A DNA stretch of 64,000 nucleotides from Cololabis saira (GCF_033807715.1 NC_084596.1:41521958-41585957), one strand, 5' to 3'. Shown: positions 1 to 10,322, numbered from the stretch's first letter. A program made the numbers and translations. Notes: generated by a model from the sequence alone, not told the origin.

Positions 1-1040
1 GTGTCTGTGGAGGGATGGTCTCTGTGGAGGGATGGTGTCTGTGGAGGGATGGGCTCTGTGGAGGGATGGTCTCTGTGGAGGGATTGCCTCTGTGGAGGGA
101 TGGTGTCTGTGGAGGGATGGTCTCTGTGGAGGGATGGTGTCTGTGGAGGGATGGTGTCTGTGGAGGGATGGTCTCTGTGGAGGGATGGTGTCTGTGGAGG
201 GATGGTCTCTGTGGAGGGATGGTGTCTGTGGAGGGATGGGCTCTGTGGAGGGATGGTCTCTGTGGAGGGATTGCCTCTGTGGAGGGATGGTGTCTGTGGA
301 GGGATGGTCTCTGTGGAGGGATGGTGTCTGTGGAGGGATGGTGTCTGTGGAGGGATGGTCTCTGTGGAGGGATGGGCTCTGTGGAGGGATGGGCTCTGTG
401 GAGGGATGGGCTCTGTGGAGGGATGGTCTCTGTGGAGGGATGGTCTCTGTGGAGGGATGGTGTCTGTGGAGGGATGGTGTCTGTGGAGGGATGGTCTCTG
501 TGGAGGGATGGTGTCTGTGGAGGGATGGGCTCTGTGGAGGGATGGTCTCTGTGGAGGGATTGCCTCTGTGGAGGGATGGTGTCTGTGGAGGGATGGTCTC
601 TGTGGAGGCCGGGATGGTCTCTGTGGAGGCCGGGATGGTTTCTGTGGAGGGATGGTCTCTGTGGAGGGATTGTGTCTGTGGAGGGATTGTGTATGTGGAG
701 GGATGGTCTCTGTGGAGGGATGGTGTCTGTGGAGGGATGGTCTCTGTGGAGGGATGGTCTCTGTGGAGGCCGGGATGGTCTCTGTGGAGGCCGGGATGGT
801 TTCTGTGGAGGGATGGTCTCTGTGGAGGGATGGTGTATGTGGAGGGATGGGCTCTGTGGAGGGATGGTCTCTGTGGAGGGATGGTGTCTGTGGAGGGATG
901 GGCTCTGTGGAGGGATTGCCTCTGTGGAGGGATGGTGTCTGTGGAGGTATGGTCTCTGTGGAGGCCGGGATGGTCTCTGTGGAGGCCGGGATGGTTTCTG
1001 TGGAGGGATGGTCTCTGTGGAGGGATGGTGTATATGGAGC
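1..1040. repeat. 17-bp minisatellite array, cut by the window edge
   Basis: About 60 tandem copies of a 17-bp unit of the form GGTCTCTGTGGAGGGAT fill the first kilobase. Variants read GTGTCTG, GGCTCTG or TGCCTCTG at the start. A 21-bp variant carrying GGCCGG occurs in adjacent pairs near 600, 760 and 960. The unit has no stop in any plus frame and its length is 2 modulo 3, so all three plus frames stay open for about 350 codons and encode circular permutations of one 17-residue peptide. I read these as by-products of the repeat, not genes. The array begins before base 1. Confidence 0.95.
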
Positions 1041-1084
1041 CCCCCCCTTGTGGTTGCGGATTATGAGACCTTATGAGTTATGAG

Positions 1085-1172
1085 TTTTATGTTTTATGTA
1101 AAGCGCTTTGCGTTGCATTTTTTTTTGTATGAAAAGCGCTATACAAATAAAGATTGATTTGATTTGATTTGA
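1085..1172 (+). repeat. 3' tail of a retroelement (AAGCGCTATACAAATAAAG type)
   Basis: The segment has a short inverted GCGCTTT/AAAGCGC motif, then AAGCGCTATACAAATAAAG and a (GATTT)n end. This is the usual 3' terminus of fish CR1/L2-type LINEs and of the SINEs that use them. It abuts the minisatellite, and no coding part survives. Confidence 0.6.
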
Positions 1173-1199
1173 TCACCATAGCAGGACCGACAGAAGGAG

Positions 1200-1980
1200 A
1201 AGAGAGACTGGAGAACAATCTTAAACTGAGATAAGAGTAGCAGGACGCTCGGGGCGCAGCAGAAGTCCCCCAACTAAGAGATGGTGTCAGAGGCTACAGA
1301 GTTAAAGGCTTTGTTAAAAAAGGAAGGTCTTCAGCCCAACCTTAAATGTAGTGAGGGGGTCTCAGAGGAGCCCGAGAGGTGCCACCCTTTCTAGACCCAC
1401 GGACTATTGGAACAGCAAGCAAACCTGCGTTTAGGGGGTGGAGATTCTGCTCCAACAGTCTGGTACATGTTTTTCAGATATGTTGGAACTATATAATTCA
1501 AGGCTTTGTAATATTGTGAATGTAAGTCTACTTTTAACAGTGACCCAACGTAATGAAGCAAGAACTGGTGAGATGTGATGTCTATTCCTCGTTAGGACTC
1601 CTACTGCAGCATTTTGGACCACTTGAAGGTTTTTAAACACAACTGTTTGTACAGCGAGAAAGCAATACATCACAATAATCCAGCCCAGAGTAACAAAGGC
1701 ATGGATGCGTTTCTGAGCCCTCTTGAGTCAATATTTTTTTTTGGTGACCTGTTTTACATGAGAGCAAAGAGACCAGTCTCGATCAAAAATGACACCATTT
1801 CCTGACAGTCGAGCTGGAGGCAAAGGAAACACGATCTAAATGAACTGTGCGGCTGAGGAGTCCCTCCGCAGTCACAGCCACATATCCGATTACTATAACA
1901 GCAGGTTTATCTGAATTAAGAAGCAGGAGATAAACAGCCATCCATGTTGGACAAAGACACCAAGACAAGAGCTACATCTT
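1200..1980 (-). mobile_element. Degraded CR1/L2-type LINE fragment (RT C-terminal region)
   Basis: On the minus strand two broken pieces of a reverse transcriptase C-terminus are recognisable. One is near 1783-1968 (LLLNSDK, the 'LN.DKTE' motif after the YADD palm). The other is near 1431-1673 (VVQNAAVGVLTRNRHHISP, then VLASLRW). They lie in different frames with stops and indels between them, and endonuclease and palm are missing, so the copy is 5'-truncated and dead. The same family recurs at 4859-5158. Confidence 0.75.
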
Positions 1981-1985
1981 TACAT

Positions 1986-2937
1986 CTCAGACTGAACAAG
2001 TTTCAGTTAGCATGTTAAATGTTAAAGGCCATGATAGGACAATAAGGAAAAGGAAGAGAAAGCCTCTTCTATTAACGAAGAACATGGCAGCACAGATTAG
2101 ATTTGCAGTCTTGCAGCTGCCAAACCATGGCATCCTATAACACTGAAATTATAATGGTAACGGTAGCTTGTTTAGCAAAAACTAAGCAAAGCATACTTGT
2201 ACCTCTCATCAACAGTAGTAATTGTGGAGGGATGATGAGTCAGTGTGGCCTGCAGCCACAGGGACTGAGCACCTTGGAGTCACTGAGTTAATTATAAACT
2301 TTTTTGTATATAAAAGTAGGCTGAAAAACAAAAGAATCAGGGTGTTGCAACGATCTAGTCAGAGTCCACATCTCTAAACAGGCTGTTCAAAGACCATTCA
2401 AAGACTTAGGTTTTGGACAATTTACAAATGTACAGTGTAACTAACTAACTAACTACCTTTTACGCAGCGGACATTTTGACATGCCGAAACATGATGAACA
2501 CACTTAACAATAGATTTATCCCACTAAGGGGAGGTCATGATGCTGCACAATCATGACTGATTCCAACTTGTTCATGTACAGGAGTTTCTGCTGAACAGAC
2601 GAGTGTCTGCTATGGTTCCCTGCTAGGGCTGTGCATTGGGAAGTATAATCCAAAATCACATGCATTCACACTCTCGTTCCTTAAATTTCTCACCCTGGTG
2701 AGCTGGTTAGGGTTTGCGGTCTCTGAAAAGCTCAGAACCAGTGATCCGTTCCATCGCTGTCCACGTGACAGAACAGATCACTGTGAATCTGCAGCAGTAG
2801 TCATTATTTTAAGTCAATATTTGCTGCCTTATGGTTTTATGGATGCTTTTTGGATGAATCACAACAGAGATCAACTCTTTGGAAATGGTAGCTATATTTT
2901 ACTTGGCGTTAACTGCTCATTCTTGCCACGGTGGTTA
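1986..2937. other. No recognisable gene or repeat
   Basis: Only short, unsupported ORFs occur here. A tandem TAACTAAC run lies near 2440. Nothing further can be named. Confidence 0.5.
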
Positions 2938-2941
2938 TTAA

Positions 2942-4266
2942 AGGGGACCTATTATGAAAAACAAGTTTTTTCTTGTTTTAACATATATAAAGTGGTCTCC
3001 CCTCACCCTGCCAACACAGAAAAGATGAAATGCCACCAAATTCTGCAGGGTCTGTTCACCCCGCCCGGCTGAATCTTCCAGTGTCATGTGACTTCTATGA
3101 GCCGTTCAGAATCTGCTCCCGTCGTGACTCACAACGGGAGCAGAATCCATAGGTCGGCCTCCGCTGCTGAAACCACGCCCACAACTCTCTCCGCCGGCCG
3201 GAGCTTCAGCCATTGTTTGGAAGCGGTGACTGTTTCCACAGCGAGGGACAGTTTTTTTTGTCTACAAGTATGATCTTTGCATGGGCTAAGTATTTAGCTT
3301 AGCTCCGGAGCACCAGGGCCACTCACCGGACCGGACCGGTGAATGGCCCTGGTGGCTCCAGTGTTCCCTTACGGAGTGTTAGGTAACACCGGAGCTCTAT
3401 TAGTACCGTAATACATTTCCTTCTGTTTATGGTTTCAGATCTTCCAAGCACCTGAAGCTTCAACGACACCTTCAGAAGATGCAAGGTCCTTCCTTGAGCC
3501 AGCAATAGTGCATACATATTATTTATTCACAACTTATGTTCTTTTATTTTTTTAACAATAAAGTTGCTGTTTGTGAAAATTCAGTGTTGTGATTTCTTTA
3601 CAGTTAACATGATTCATTTGTCTTGTAACATATGAAATGATGAGGAATCTGAGTAAATAACTGTGGTGTAACTGTTTGGAATTCAATTAAATCTTCCTGT
3701 GTGAAGACGAGGTGACTAAAGGCTGATTTATGGTTCCACGTTACACCAACCCAGAGCCTACGGCATAGGGTACGCGTCGATTTAACGCAGAACCGTAATT
3801 CAGGCTTAAGATCCGTTTACACCGTGTCATAACTGCATTCAAGCGTCCGACTATCGCGTCGAGCTGCGTGACATCGGACGCTCTCTGTCCACACTGAAAC
3901 CGTTAAACTCACGGCCAGTTAGGACAGTCCAATACAATAAAAATAAAGCAATGGAATTCATTTTGTCGTAGAAGCTTCTCGCATGGGACACGCTTTGTGT
4001 ACGCAGCCACTGCTCTTTTCCCCGGAACGAGGCTTTGTTCCCTCCCCTGCTACACGTCATTCAAGCAGCCAATCAGCACGGAGCCTCATTATCATAGCCC
4101 CGCCCACTCAGAATCACTCACAGAGAAGGAGGTTAGAAGCGGTAAAACTAGAGACATGGCCCACAGGCTGAATTTCTGTTTTATGTAGAAAAAACAAGCT
4201 TTAGATTGTTTTTAAGACATTCAAGGCCTGTTTAAAATATACATTAAATGACATAATAGGTCCCCT
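2942..4266. mobile_element. PiggyBac-like non-autonomous element, copy 1
   Basis: The inverted termini read AGGGGACCTATTATG (left) and, on the opposite strand, the same at the right end. They are flanked by TTAA at 2938-2941 and 4267-4270. A TTAA target with terminal repeats is the piggyBac signature. There is no transposase ORF. The interior is CpG-rich and contains an imperfect palindrome near 3113-3146 (CTGCTCCCGTCGT, mirrored as ACGGGAGCAG). A copy of the small palindromic MITE family (3719-3811) sits inside. Copy 2 is at 22436-23522. Confidence 0.8.
3719..3811. repeat. Palindromic MITE family, copy 1
   Basis: It starts GGCTGATTTATGGTTCC, passes through CCTACGGCATAGGGTACGCG, and ends with an inverted form of the start (ACGCAGAACCGTAATTCAGG). 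It belongs to a family seen six times in the window. It is nested in the piggyBac-like element. Confidence 0.7.
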
Positions 4267-4544
4267 TTAAAGCCTGAAGGGATATAAGCTAAACTAAGCT
4301 GTGGTTGGATGAGGGGCAGGGCAACCTGAAAACATTATGAATGAAATCGTTTCACAGTAGGAGTTGTAAAACTTTGACATAGCAATGTTTTTTTTGCTGT
4401 TGTTTTCCTTATTTTTCCCATCTGTATTGCATTTATTGCCATATAACTGTCCAAAATGTTTCTGTTTGTAAAAAGAAAAACTGTGAGCCTCTGTGAGATT
4501 TTTAAATGTTATTTAACCTTTTCCCTAAGTGCAGCGACATACAG

Positions 4545-4753
4545 GACTGTCTCAGAAAATTAGAATATTGTGATAAAGTTCTTTATTTTCTGTAATGCAA
4601 TTAAAAAAACAAAATGTCATACATTCTGGATTCATTACAAATCAACTGAAATATTTTATTATTTTAATATTGCTGATTATGATTTACAGTTTAAGATTAA
4701 GATTCCCAGAATATTCTTATTTTTTGAGATAGGATATTTGAGTTTTCTTAAAC
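4545..4753. mobile_element. Half of a palindromic Tc1/mariner-like MITE
   Basis: The terminus TACAGGACTGTCTCAGAAAA is followed by an AT-rich arm. The same arm appears inverted at 26425-26642. Full copies of this common fish repeat are near-perfect palindromes bounded by TA. Only one arm is present here. Confidence 0.6.
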
Positions 4754-4876
4754 ACACTAGAGTTTACACTAACTAGGGGTTTACTAACGCCAACTAGAGG
4801 TTTACTAACGCCAACTAGAGGTTTACTAAACACTAGCTAGAGGTTTATTAAACACTAACTAGAGGTTTACTAAACA
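4753..4876. repeat. 21-22-bp tandem repeat at a LINE 3' end
   Basis: About six copies of the unit ACTAGAGGTTTACTAACGCC, with an AAACACTA variant, lie immediately downstream (minus strand) of the LINE C-terminus at 4859-5158. It may be part of that LINE's 3' tail. Confidence 0.75.
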
Positions 4877-5158
4877 GAAAGGTTTTAGTTTAGTTTTAAA
4901 GGTGGAGGTGGTGTCAGCCTCTTTAACCCAGATTGGAAGTTGGTTCCATAGTAACAGTTCCTGATAGCAGAACGCCCGCCCTCCAAATCTACATTTGGAT
5001 ACTCTAAGAACTACGAATAAACCTGCACTCTGAGAATGGAGAGGTCTGTTAGAAACATACGGTACTATCAGGTCTTGCAAATATTGCAGAGCTAAGCCGT
5101 TTTGGGCTTTATACGCAAGTAATAACATTTTAAATTGGATTGTTAACAGGTGTGTCAC
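4859..5158 (-). pseudogene. CR1/L2-type LINE ORF2 C-terminal fragment
   Basis: Roughly 90 codons encode the conserved C-terminal tail of a fish CR1/L2-type LINE: LLLAYKAQNGLAL, QDLIVPYV, SQSAGLFVV, GGRAFCYQELLLWNQLP and ADTTSTFKTKLK. The frame is open but there is no RT palm or endonuclease, so this is the end of a 5'-truncated insertion. It ends at its natural stop beside the tandem repeat. Confidence 0.85.
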
Positions 5159-6033
5159 TACAACCGAGCCTCACAGAGAAGCTGCAGGCGAGCCCAGGCC
5201 CGTGTGTGAATGATGTTATCCTCACGATCACAGACACACCATTATCTGTTCACACTGACATCAGCCATGAAACACTGCTCCACGCCCCCCCACCCCCCCC
5301 ACACACCATCACCCGCGCTCTGCAGCAGAGACATTGTGTTCATCGCTCAGCCTATTGTCAGTGTTGAGACACGGTGGACAATGTCGCCAATCTCTGTCAC
5401 GACCATGATCCAACGCTGCTATTGTGGCCTGCCTTTCCCCCACTTAGCCAGACAAGATGGAGCTGCGGCAGCAAGAGAGGAAGGGGCGAGCGTCTGTTCT
5501 GCCTGGCACTGGCTTGCAGAGCGAGAAGAGGGCACAGATGATCGATCTGTGACACCAGTGTAGTCACTGTGATGATGAACAGTCAGAGAAAGCCCTCCCG
5601 CAGGGGCTGCGTGGACATCACCATTACGTCTCCAACCCCGAGGAGATTGACGCCGTGGGAATCCCTGCCCCTGCGCCGCTGGGTCCTCGCTCATTTCCTC
5701 AGGATACTTCTGCCACCCAACGTCCAGCTCCATCCCTCGAGTCATCCGCAGCCGATGAAACACACAAGACTCCTCAACCACTGGATGTTCTTGCTTTGTA
5801 CAGGATTATTTTTACTCCGTAAGGACATCATCTCACCTGCAGATGGGAAGCAGCGGGATGGACGGCAGTACGGGACAGTTATGTAGCCCAAATTGAGGAA
5901 GGGGAGCCGTTGGATTGTCTACAGGTTCAGTGTGGTGAACTGAACCCTCGGATGTTGCAGATTTTGGTGTGTACCAATCACCCACCCAACATCTGAGGCT
6001 TCTGGTCTCAAGGTGACTGAGGGGGGACTCGCC
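5159..6033 (+). other. Upstream region of tmem125; no coding feature
   Basis: The region is moderately GC-rich with only unsupported ORFs. By position it should hold the promoter and any 5' UTR exon of tmem125. No TATA box or clear splice pair could be fixed by eye. Confidence 0.4.
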
Positions 6034-6738
6034 ATGCCTGAGATGCAGACCTTCTATTACGCCATGCGTCGGCCCCCGAGCCTCTACCTGGACGCGACAC
6101 GTTCACGGCGGCAGAACTTTGAAGATCAGGTGGAGTTCTGGTGGTTCAGGGAGCCACGGCGCTCCTTGTTCTGCTACTGTGCATCAGTCGCTCTCATCGT
6201 GGGGTTGGGCCTTGGCGGCGTGGGCCTCCTGTCCTCCACCAACAGCTTGTCCGGGGAATGGCGCCTGGGGGTGGGCACCACCCTCTGCCTCTTGGCTCTC
6301 GCTGTGCTGCTCAAGCAGCTCCTCAGCTCCGCCATCCAGGACATGAACTGCGTGCACAACCGGCGCTGCATCGAGCTGCTGAAGAGCGGCGGGAGGGCCG
6401 ACCCGGCGCTGATGTTAGCCGTCGGGCTGGCAGTGGTGCTGTGCGGGTCGGCGCTGCTCTGCGTGGCCACAATCGGCAGCCGGAGTTACGACAGCAGAGA
6501 AATGCTGGTGTCTGGGATCGTGCTGGTGGCGACGGGGGCGGTAACGTCTCTAGCTGTGGTCGGCTACAGCATACTCTTATACCTCATGAGAAGAAGGGAG
6601 CAGAGGAGGAGGAGGAGGATGAGCGGGAGCAGGGCGAGGAGACTGGGGAGCCGAGGCGTCAGAGCGTTCAGTGTTCCAGGTGGACAGATGGCTCAAGCGA
6701 GGAGAGAGGCTTCCACCAGCAGGATCAGTCTGATCTGA
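6034..6738 (+). CDS. tmem125: Transmembrane protein 125
   Basis: A single coding exon encodes 234 residues (human TMEM125 is about 219). I recognise the family from FEDQVEFWWFREPRRS, SGEWRLGVGTTLCLLAL, KQLLSSAIQDMNC and the C-terminal RRxxSTS..SLI. Four hydrophobic segments are visible, at about residues 45-66, 75-97, 124-146 and 157-185. A basic linker with many arginines follows the last one. The first ATG (GCCATGC) is used; an open stretch upstream has only a GTG. The function of TMEM125 is poorly known; a four-pass membrane protein is all the sequence supports. The neighbour at 8614-9933 is the C1orf210 homologue in convergent orientation, as I recall for the human pair. A LINE has landed about 40 bases after the stop, in the presumed 3' UTR. 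Confidence 0.93.
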   Translation: MPEMQTFYYAMRRPPSLYLDATRSRRQNFEDQVEFWWFREPRRSLFCYCASVALIVGLGLGGVGLLSSTNSLSGEWRLGVGTTLCLLALAVLLKQLLSSAIQDMNCVHNRRCIELLKSGGRADPALMLAVGLAVVLCGSALLCVATIGSRSYDSREMLVSGIVLVATGAVTSLAVVGYSILLYLMRRREQRRRRRMSGSRARRLGSRGVRAFSVPGGQMAQARREASTSRISLI

Positions 6739-6763
6739 AGGAAATGAACCGGCAGAGTTAGTT

Positions 6764-6779
6764 AAAGAAACATTTTAAT
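6764..6779 (+). repeat. Target-site duplication, left copy
   Basis: AAAGAAACATTTTAAT. The identical 16 bases recur at 7516-7531 after the poly(A) of the LINE between them. Confidence 0.9.
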
Positions 6780-7515
6780 ACCTCATGCATACCTTTTGGC
6801 TTTACCCCTCATTAAACAACTTTTGGACAGAGATTTTCCACTCCCTATCAAAGATAGTGGGGCAGAGAGTGGAACTTACTCCTTTAGGAGCCTTGTTTGG
6901 GGTTTTCCCCTCATTGCCCACTCTTTCCAAATCGGAGAGGGATGTTTTGGCTTTTGTTACATTATTGGCTAGGAGGTTGATAGTGATAGATTGGAAGAGT
7001 CCCCCCCCTCCCACACCCACTGGATAAGGGATATTTTATATAGTCTTAAACTGGAGAAGATCAGATTCTCCCTTAATGGCTCTGTAGACAAATTTTGGAG
7101 GGCCTGGGGTCCATTCTTCACCTTTGTACGAAGTCTGGATCCTACTCTGTTGGCGGACAGGTGAGGTCCGGTGGAATGGTGGCTTTATAAACTTGTGCTA
7201 GGGGTGGGGCGCTGCGGCGCGGGTCACGGTAAATCTTATATGTAATACTTCTGGACTGATGTTTGCTTTTGTATTTGTTATTACTATTATTTTTTAATTT
7301 GGCATACAGTATGTCCTATATGTTATGTTTTTGTTTTGGTCTCTGATGTTGTTTTTTTTGTTTTGTTTTTTTATTTTTGGGGTGAAAAAGAAAACGCAGT
7401 CTTTTCTTTTATAAGGTTTCTATTTACTGGGTTGTACTGGAAGTTTGCATCTACAAAACTACCTCTGTTTTGTATACTTCTGTGAAAATCTAATAAATAA
7501 ATGTTTAAAAAAAAA
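6780..7515 (+). mobile_element. 5'-truncated L1/Tx1-type LINE insertion
   Basis: The copy starts within the C-terminal part of ORF2 (FWTEIFHSLSKIVGQRV, VLAFVTLLARRLIVIDWK) and ends in AATAAATAAATG plus poly(A). Perfect 16-bp target duplications flank it (6764-6779, 7516-7531), the mark of target-primed reverse transcription. The residues align with the C-terminus of the full-length element at 41240-47277 but differ enough to be another subfamily. The reading frame breaks after a C-rich run near 7004. The insertion lies just beyond the tmem125 stop and could supply a poly(A) signal. Confidence 0.88.
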
Positions 7516-7531
7516 AAAGAAACATTTTAAT
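7516..7531 (+). repeat. Target-site duplication, right copy
   Basis: AAAGAAACATTTTAAT, identical to 6764-6779. Confidence 0.9.
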
Positions 7532-7550
7532 GATAGATCAGTTTCATCAG

Positions 7551-7895
7551 GGGCAGCACGGTGGCTTAGTGGTTAGCACTGTTGTCTCACAGCAAGAAGG
7601 TCCCCGGTTCCACTCCCAGGCCCAGCAGGGTCTTTCTGTGTGGAGTTTGCATGTTCTCCCTGGTTCCCTCCGGTTACTCTGGCTTCCTCCCACAGTCCAA
7701 AAACATGCGTAGTAGGTTAATTGCTGATTCTAAATTTCCCGTAGGTGTGTGAGTGTGTCTGGTTGTTTGTGTAAATGTGGCCGTGCGATGGACTGGTGAC
7801 TTGCCACCTCAGGAGGTGTGGCATCGAGCCCAAACTGGGTTGCATCTGTCACACGTGTTCTGTGCAGTGGAAAATAAAATGAATGAAAAAAAGTG
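7551..7895 (+). mobile_element. tRNA-derived teleost SINE
   Basis: The head GGGCAGCACGGTGGCTTAGT carries an A-box-like TGGCTTAGTGGTTAGCAC and, about 40 bases later, a B-box-like GGTTCCACTCC. The body includes GGAGTTTGCATGTTCTCCCT and TCCCACAGTCCAAAAACATG, followed by an A-rich tail. Another member lies antisense at 53868-54276 and a 36-bp head fragment at 59869-59904. Confidence 0.8.
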
Positions 7896-8613
7896 ATTTC
7901 AATAAAAATAACTTTATTCATGAAGTATGTTTTAAAAAGATCATTTCAGAGGCCGGGGTGGCCCATTGTTACATGTTTTTCATTCACCGACAGTATAATC
8001 ACTTACCCGGCAACTACAACGTAAATACACCACACACATGACCAAAATGAGCATATTTCTGTTATATATTTTCTTCCACATACAGTATGATATAAAGACA
8101 GGACACTAATGTCCAGAGAAATATTGCAAATTTCCTCTTTAAATGGAAGTAACAAAGGAAAACGTTGAGCTTTCATCAAAGAATAAAGAATCACTGTAAG
8201 TAAAAGGAGCATCAACAAGTCCAGCATTTTTATACGTTTATAAGATACCTTAGTCCTTAGTCATGCTGGTTAACTGTCTAAGAGCCAGTATCATAAAAAG
8301 GTATGGCCCGTTCCAGGAAATGAGGTTTTTCTGTCCGTCATTCAGTGTTCAGATACGCTATACTTTTTATTGATGATGTTTTAAGAAACTTTCTTCCGGT
8401 TATCATGTGCCAACTGCGAGGGACGAGGGGCCTTTAAGGGCCAAAAGAAAAATGCACATTCTGCAAAATCAAACATTAGAGGGTAAAGAAAAAGACAAAT
8501 CTGATCAGTGGCAGACTAAATTATTTTTTGGACTTTTCATAAAGGTTGTAAGTGGAAAAAATCTTTTTGTAGAGGTTTTTTTTTCTTTGAATTTTCTCTC
8601 CTCACAAAAATCT
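7896..8613 (-). other. Probable 3' UTR of the TEMP gene
   Basis: This lies between the SINE and the stop codon of the minus-strand TEMP gene. There is no supported ORF. A minus-strand AATAAA at 8366-8371, 243 bases past the stop, is a plausible polyadenylation signal. The rest is unassigned AT-rich sequence. Confidence 0.45.
8366..8371 (-). promoter_or_regulatory. Candidate polyadenylation signal of the TEMP gene
   Basis: AATAAA on the minus strand, downstream of the stop at 8614. Chosen by position only. Confidence 0.35.
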
Positions 8614-9933
8614 TCACCCTATGGTGAACTGAAGATCATCATCGCTGTCTTCTACATCCTCGCCATCCTGGCTTTCTCTCTCTGCCCTCTCTTTCTCACT
8701 GGTCTGGATGTAGTTATCCTCGATGAAGCCATCATCGTCCTCATCCAGCCCTAAGTGAGTCGACCCCCTGACGACTCCCAGTTGGCCCGACACGCTGGGG
8801 AAGGAGCCGTCGTCCTGGCCGTACTGGCTGACCCCGTCGGTCTCCTCCAGCAGCGAGTGTCTGTAGCTCGCCAGGAAGCGGTTGAAAACACGAAACTTGA
8901 CCGTCATGACGACGAGGAGGGAGATGGCGAGGACCGTGCCCAGCCCTGCGGCCAGATAGGTCCACTGCAGCGGTGCTGGACCCTCATCCTGGGCGTCCCC
9001 CACTGAAACACAGCAGGGAAAGCAACAATTGTGAGTTGAAGAGTTGGAGGACAAAGTTCCCGAAACTACAGAAGAATATTAGGGCCATGCAGGAGAAAAT
9101 ATATTTGAGGGGAAGATTCTTTTTTATTGTGCACTTCGAGAAAAAAGTCGAAATAAGTTTAAGTTTAAGTTTATTAAGAATCTCCATTAGCTGGTACCGT
9201 AGTAACCAACTACGGTAGTCTTCCTGGGGTCCACAAAGAACAACAAAAATATAAAACAGTCAATCACATCATCCACAATATATCATACATTTACAAATAC
9301 AATTATAAAATATCTGACAAACATTTAATAATTTTTATGAACCTAAAATTCATTTGCACTAAACACAACCTGCCACCAATGTCGAGAAAAAAGTTGAAAT
9401 GTCGAGATTAATGTTGAAATACAATTTTGAGAAAAAAGTCGAAATGTTGTGAATAATGTTGAAATACAATTTCAAAAATAAAGTCGAAATTTCACCTTTT
9501 TTCTCAACATTTCAACTTTATTCACGAAATTTTGACTTTTTTCTCAACATTTTGACTTTTTTCTCAAAATTGTGCTTCAACATTAATCTCGACATTTTGA
9601 CTTTTTTTCTCGACATTTCAACTTTTTTTTCGAAATTTTGACTTTTTTCTCGAAGTGCATAATGAAAAAAAAAATCTTCCTCCTCTAAAATATTATTTTT
9701 ATTTTTCTCCTGCCTGGCCCTAATACTCTTTTGTATACAAATGACCTGGTTGTAAATAAAACATATTCACTTTGTCACTTACGTCCACTTTTGGTGCCGT
9801 TACTGTCTGGCGGATCCATTGTTACTCCTCTAATAAATGTACCGTTACCAGAGACAGCTGCAGACCTCATGTTTCCCATGAAAAGCTCACAGAGGAAAAC
9901 CCCCACAAAGACGCTGCTGCTCCGCAGACCCAT
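8614..9933 (-). CDS. c1orf210: Type III endosome membrane protein TEMP homologue (two exons)
   Basis: Exon 1 is 9783-9933 and exon 2 is 8614-9002. The donor GTAAGT follows 9783, the acceptor TTTCAG precedes 9002, the phase is 1 and the product is 179 residues. The start is the ATG at 9931-9933. The acidic tail motif DEDDDGFIEDNYIQ is the hallmark of human C1orf210/TEMP (113 residues, a single-pass endosomal protein). The membrane segment (TYLAAGLGTVLAISLLVVMT) is followed by YRHSLLEE, close to the human YRH.LPE. Unlike human TEMP, the fish protein begins with a hydrophobic stretch (VFVGVFLCELFMG) that could be a signal peptide, then two NGT glycosylation sequons. The last 40 residues are very acidic. 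Convergent with tmem125. Whether the hydrophobic start is translated needs transcript data. Confidence 0.9.
9079..9723. mobile_element. Foldback element in the TEMP intron
   Basis: The ends are inverted repeats of TTAGGGCCAKGCAGGAGAAA. The interior consists of alternating GAGAAAAAAGTCGAAAT and AATAAAGTTGAAAT units that turn over in mid-element, so the transcript could fold into a long hairpin. TA flanks both ends. No ORF is present. A LINE 3' end (9152-9378) is inserted in it. Half copies lie at 36171-36342 and 50576-50775. Confidence 0.7.
9152..9378 (-). mobile_element. LINE 3' end (GGACCCCAGGAAGA type)
   Basis: Reading on the minus strand, the sequence ends with GTGGACCCCAGGAAGACTAC, a short hairpin (CGTAGT...ACTACG), CTAATGGAGATTC and TTAATAAAC repeats. 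This matches the 3' end at 13054-13660. It contains no coding sequence and is inserted within the foldback element. Confidence 0.55.
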
Positions 9934-10314
9934 CGCTCTGTCCCAAGGCTAGACCTGGAGAAATCAGGGAGTCTTTATGAAGCCATCTTGAAAACTAAAC
10001 AACTTAACAAGAACATCTTGTTCAAAATGTAACAGGATGCTGTCTTTGATGATGTTGCAAATCTCTATCAGAGTCCAGTTCAGGACGATGCCAAGCAGAG
10101 CTATTTACAACAAATACCTTTATGAGGACAGACTCTTTAAGAATATATGTGTGCGAAGGTACGTATATATCTATCTTTTCAAGTCACTTCAGATGCCTAA
10201 ACATTTGGTCTCAAGCCTAAGATTCAAGTCAAGGCCAGATAACTGAGCTTCTGTCTGGTTTTAGGTTTGATTGTTTTATCTGGCCTTAATTCCAAGTCCT
10301 GAACCTCATCCTCA
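9934..10314. other. Upstream of the TEMP gene; no feature
   Basis: Presumed promoter side of the minus-strand TEMP gene. No motif or ORF could be supported. Confidence 0.35.
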
Positions 10315-10322
10315 GTTTTACC

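Noticed and set aside
1..1083. Three overlapping 344-360-codon ORFs, apparently Trp/Cys-rich proteins
   Set aside because: They are all translations of the same 17-bp minisatellite; the frames exist only because the unit lacks stop codons.
6119..6761. Overlapping ORFs in other frames of tmem125
   Set aside because: GC-rich shadow frames; only the frame with four hydrophobic spans matches TMEM125.
7551..7640. Functional tRNA gene (A- and B-box-like words)
   Set aside because: No cloverleaf can be closed and the unit recurs with the same flanking body; it is a SINE head.
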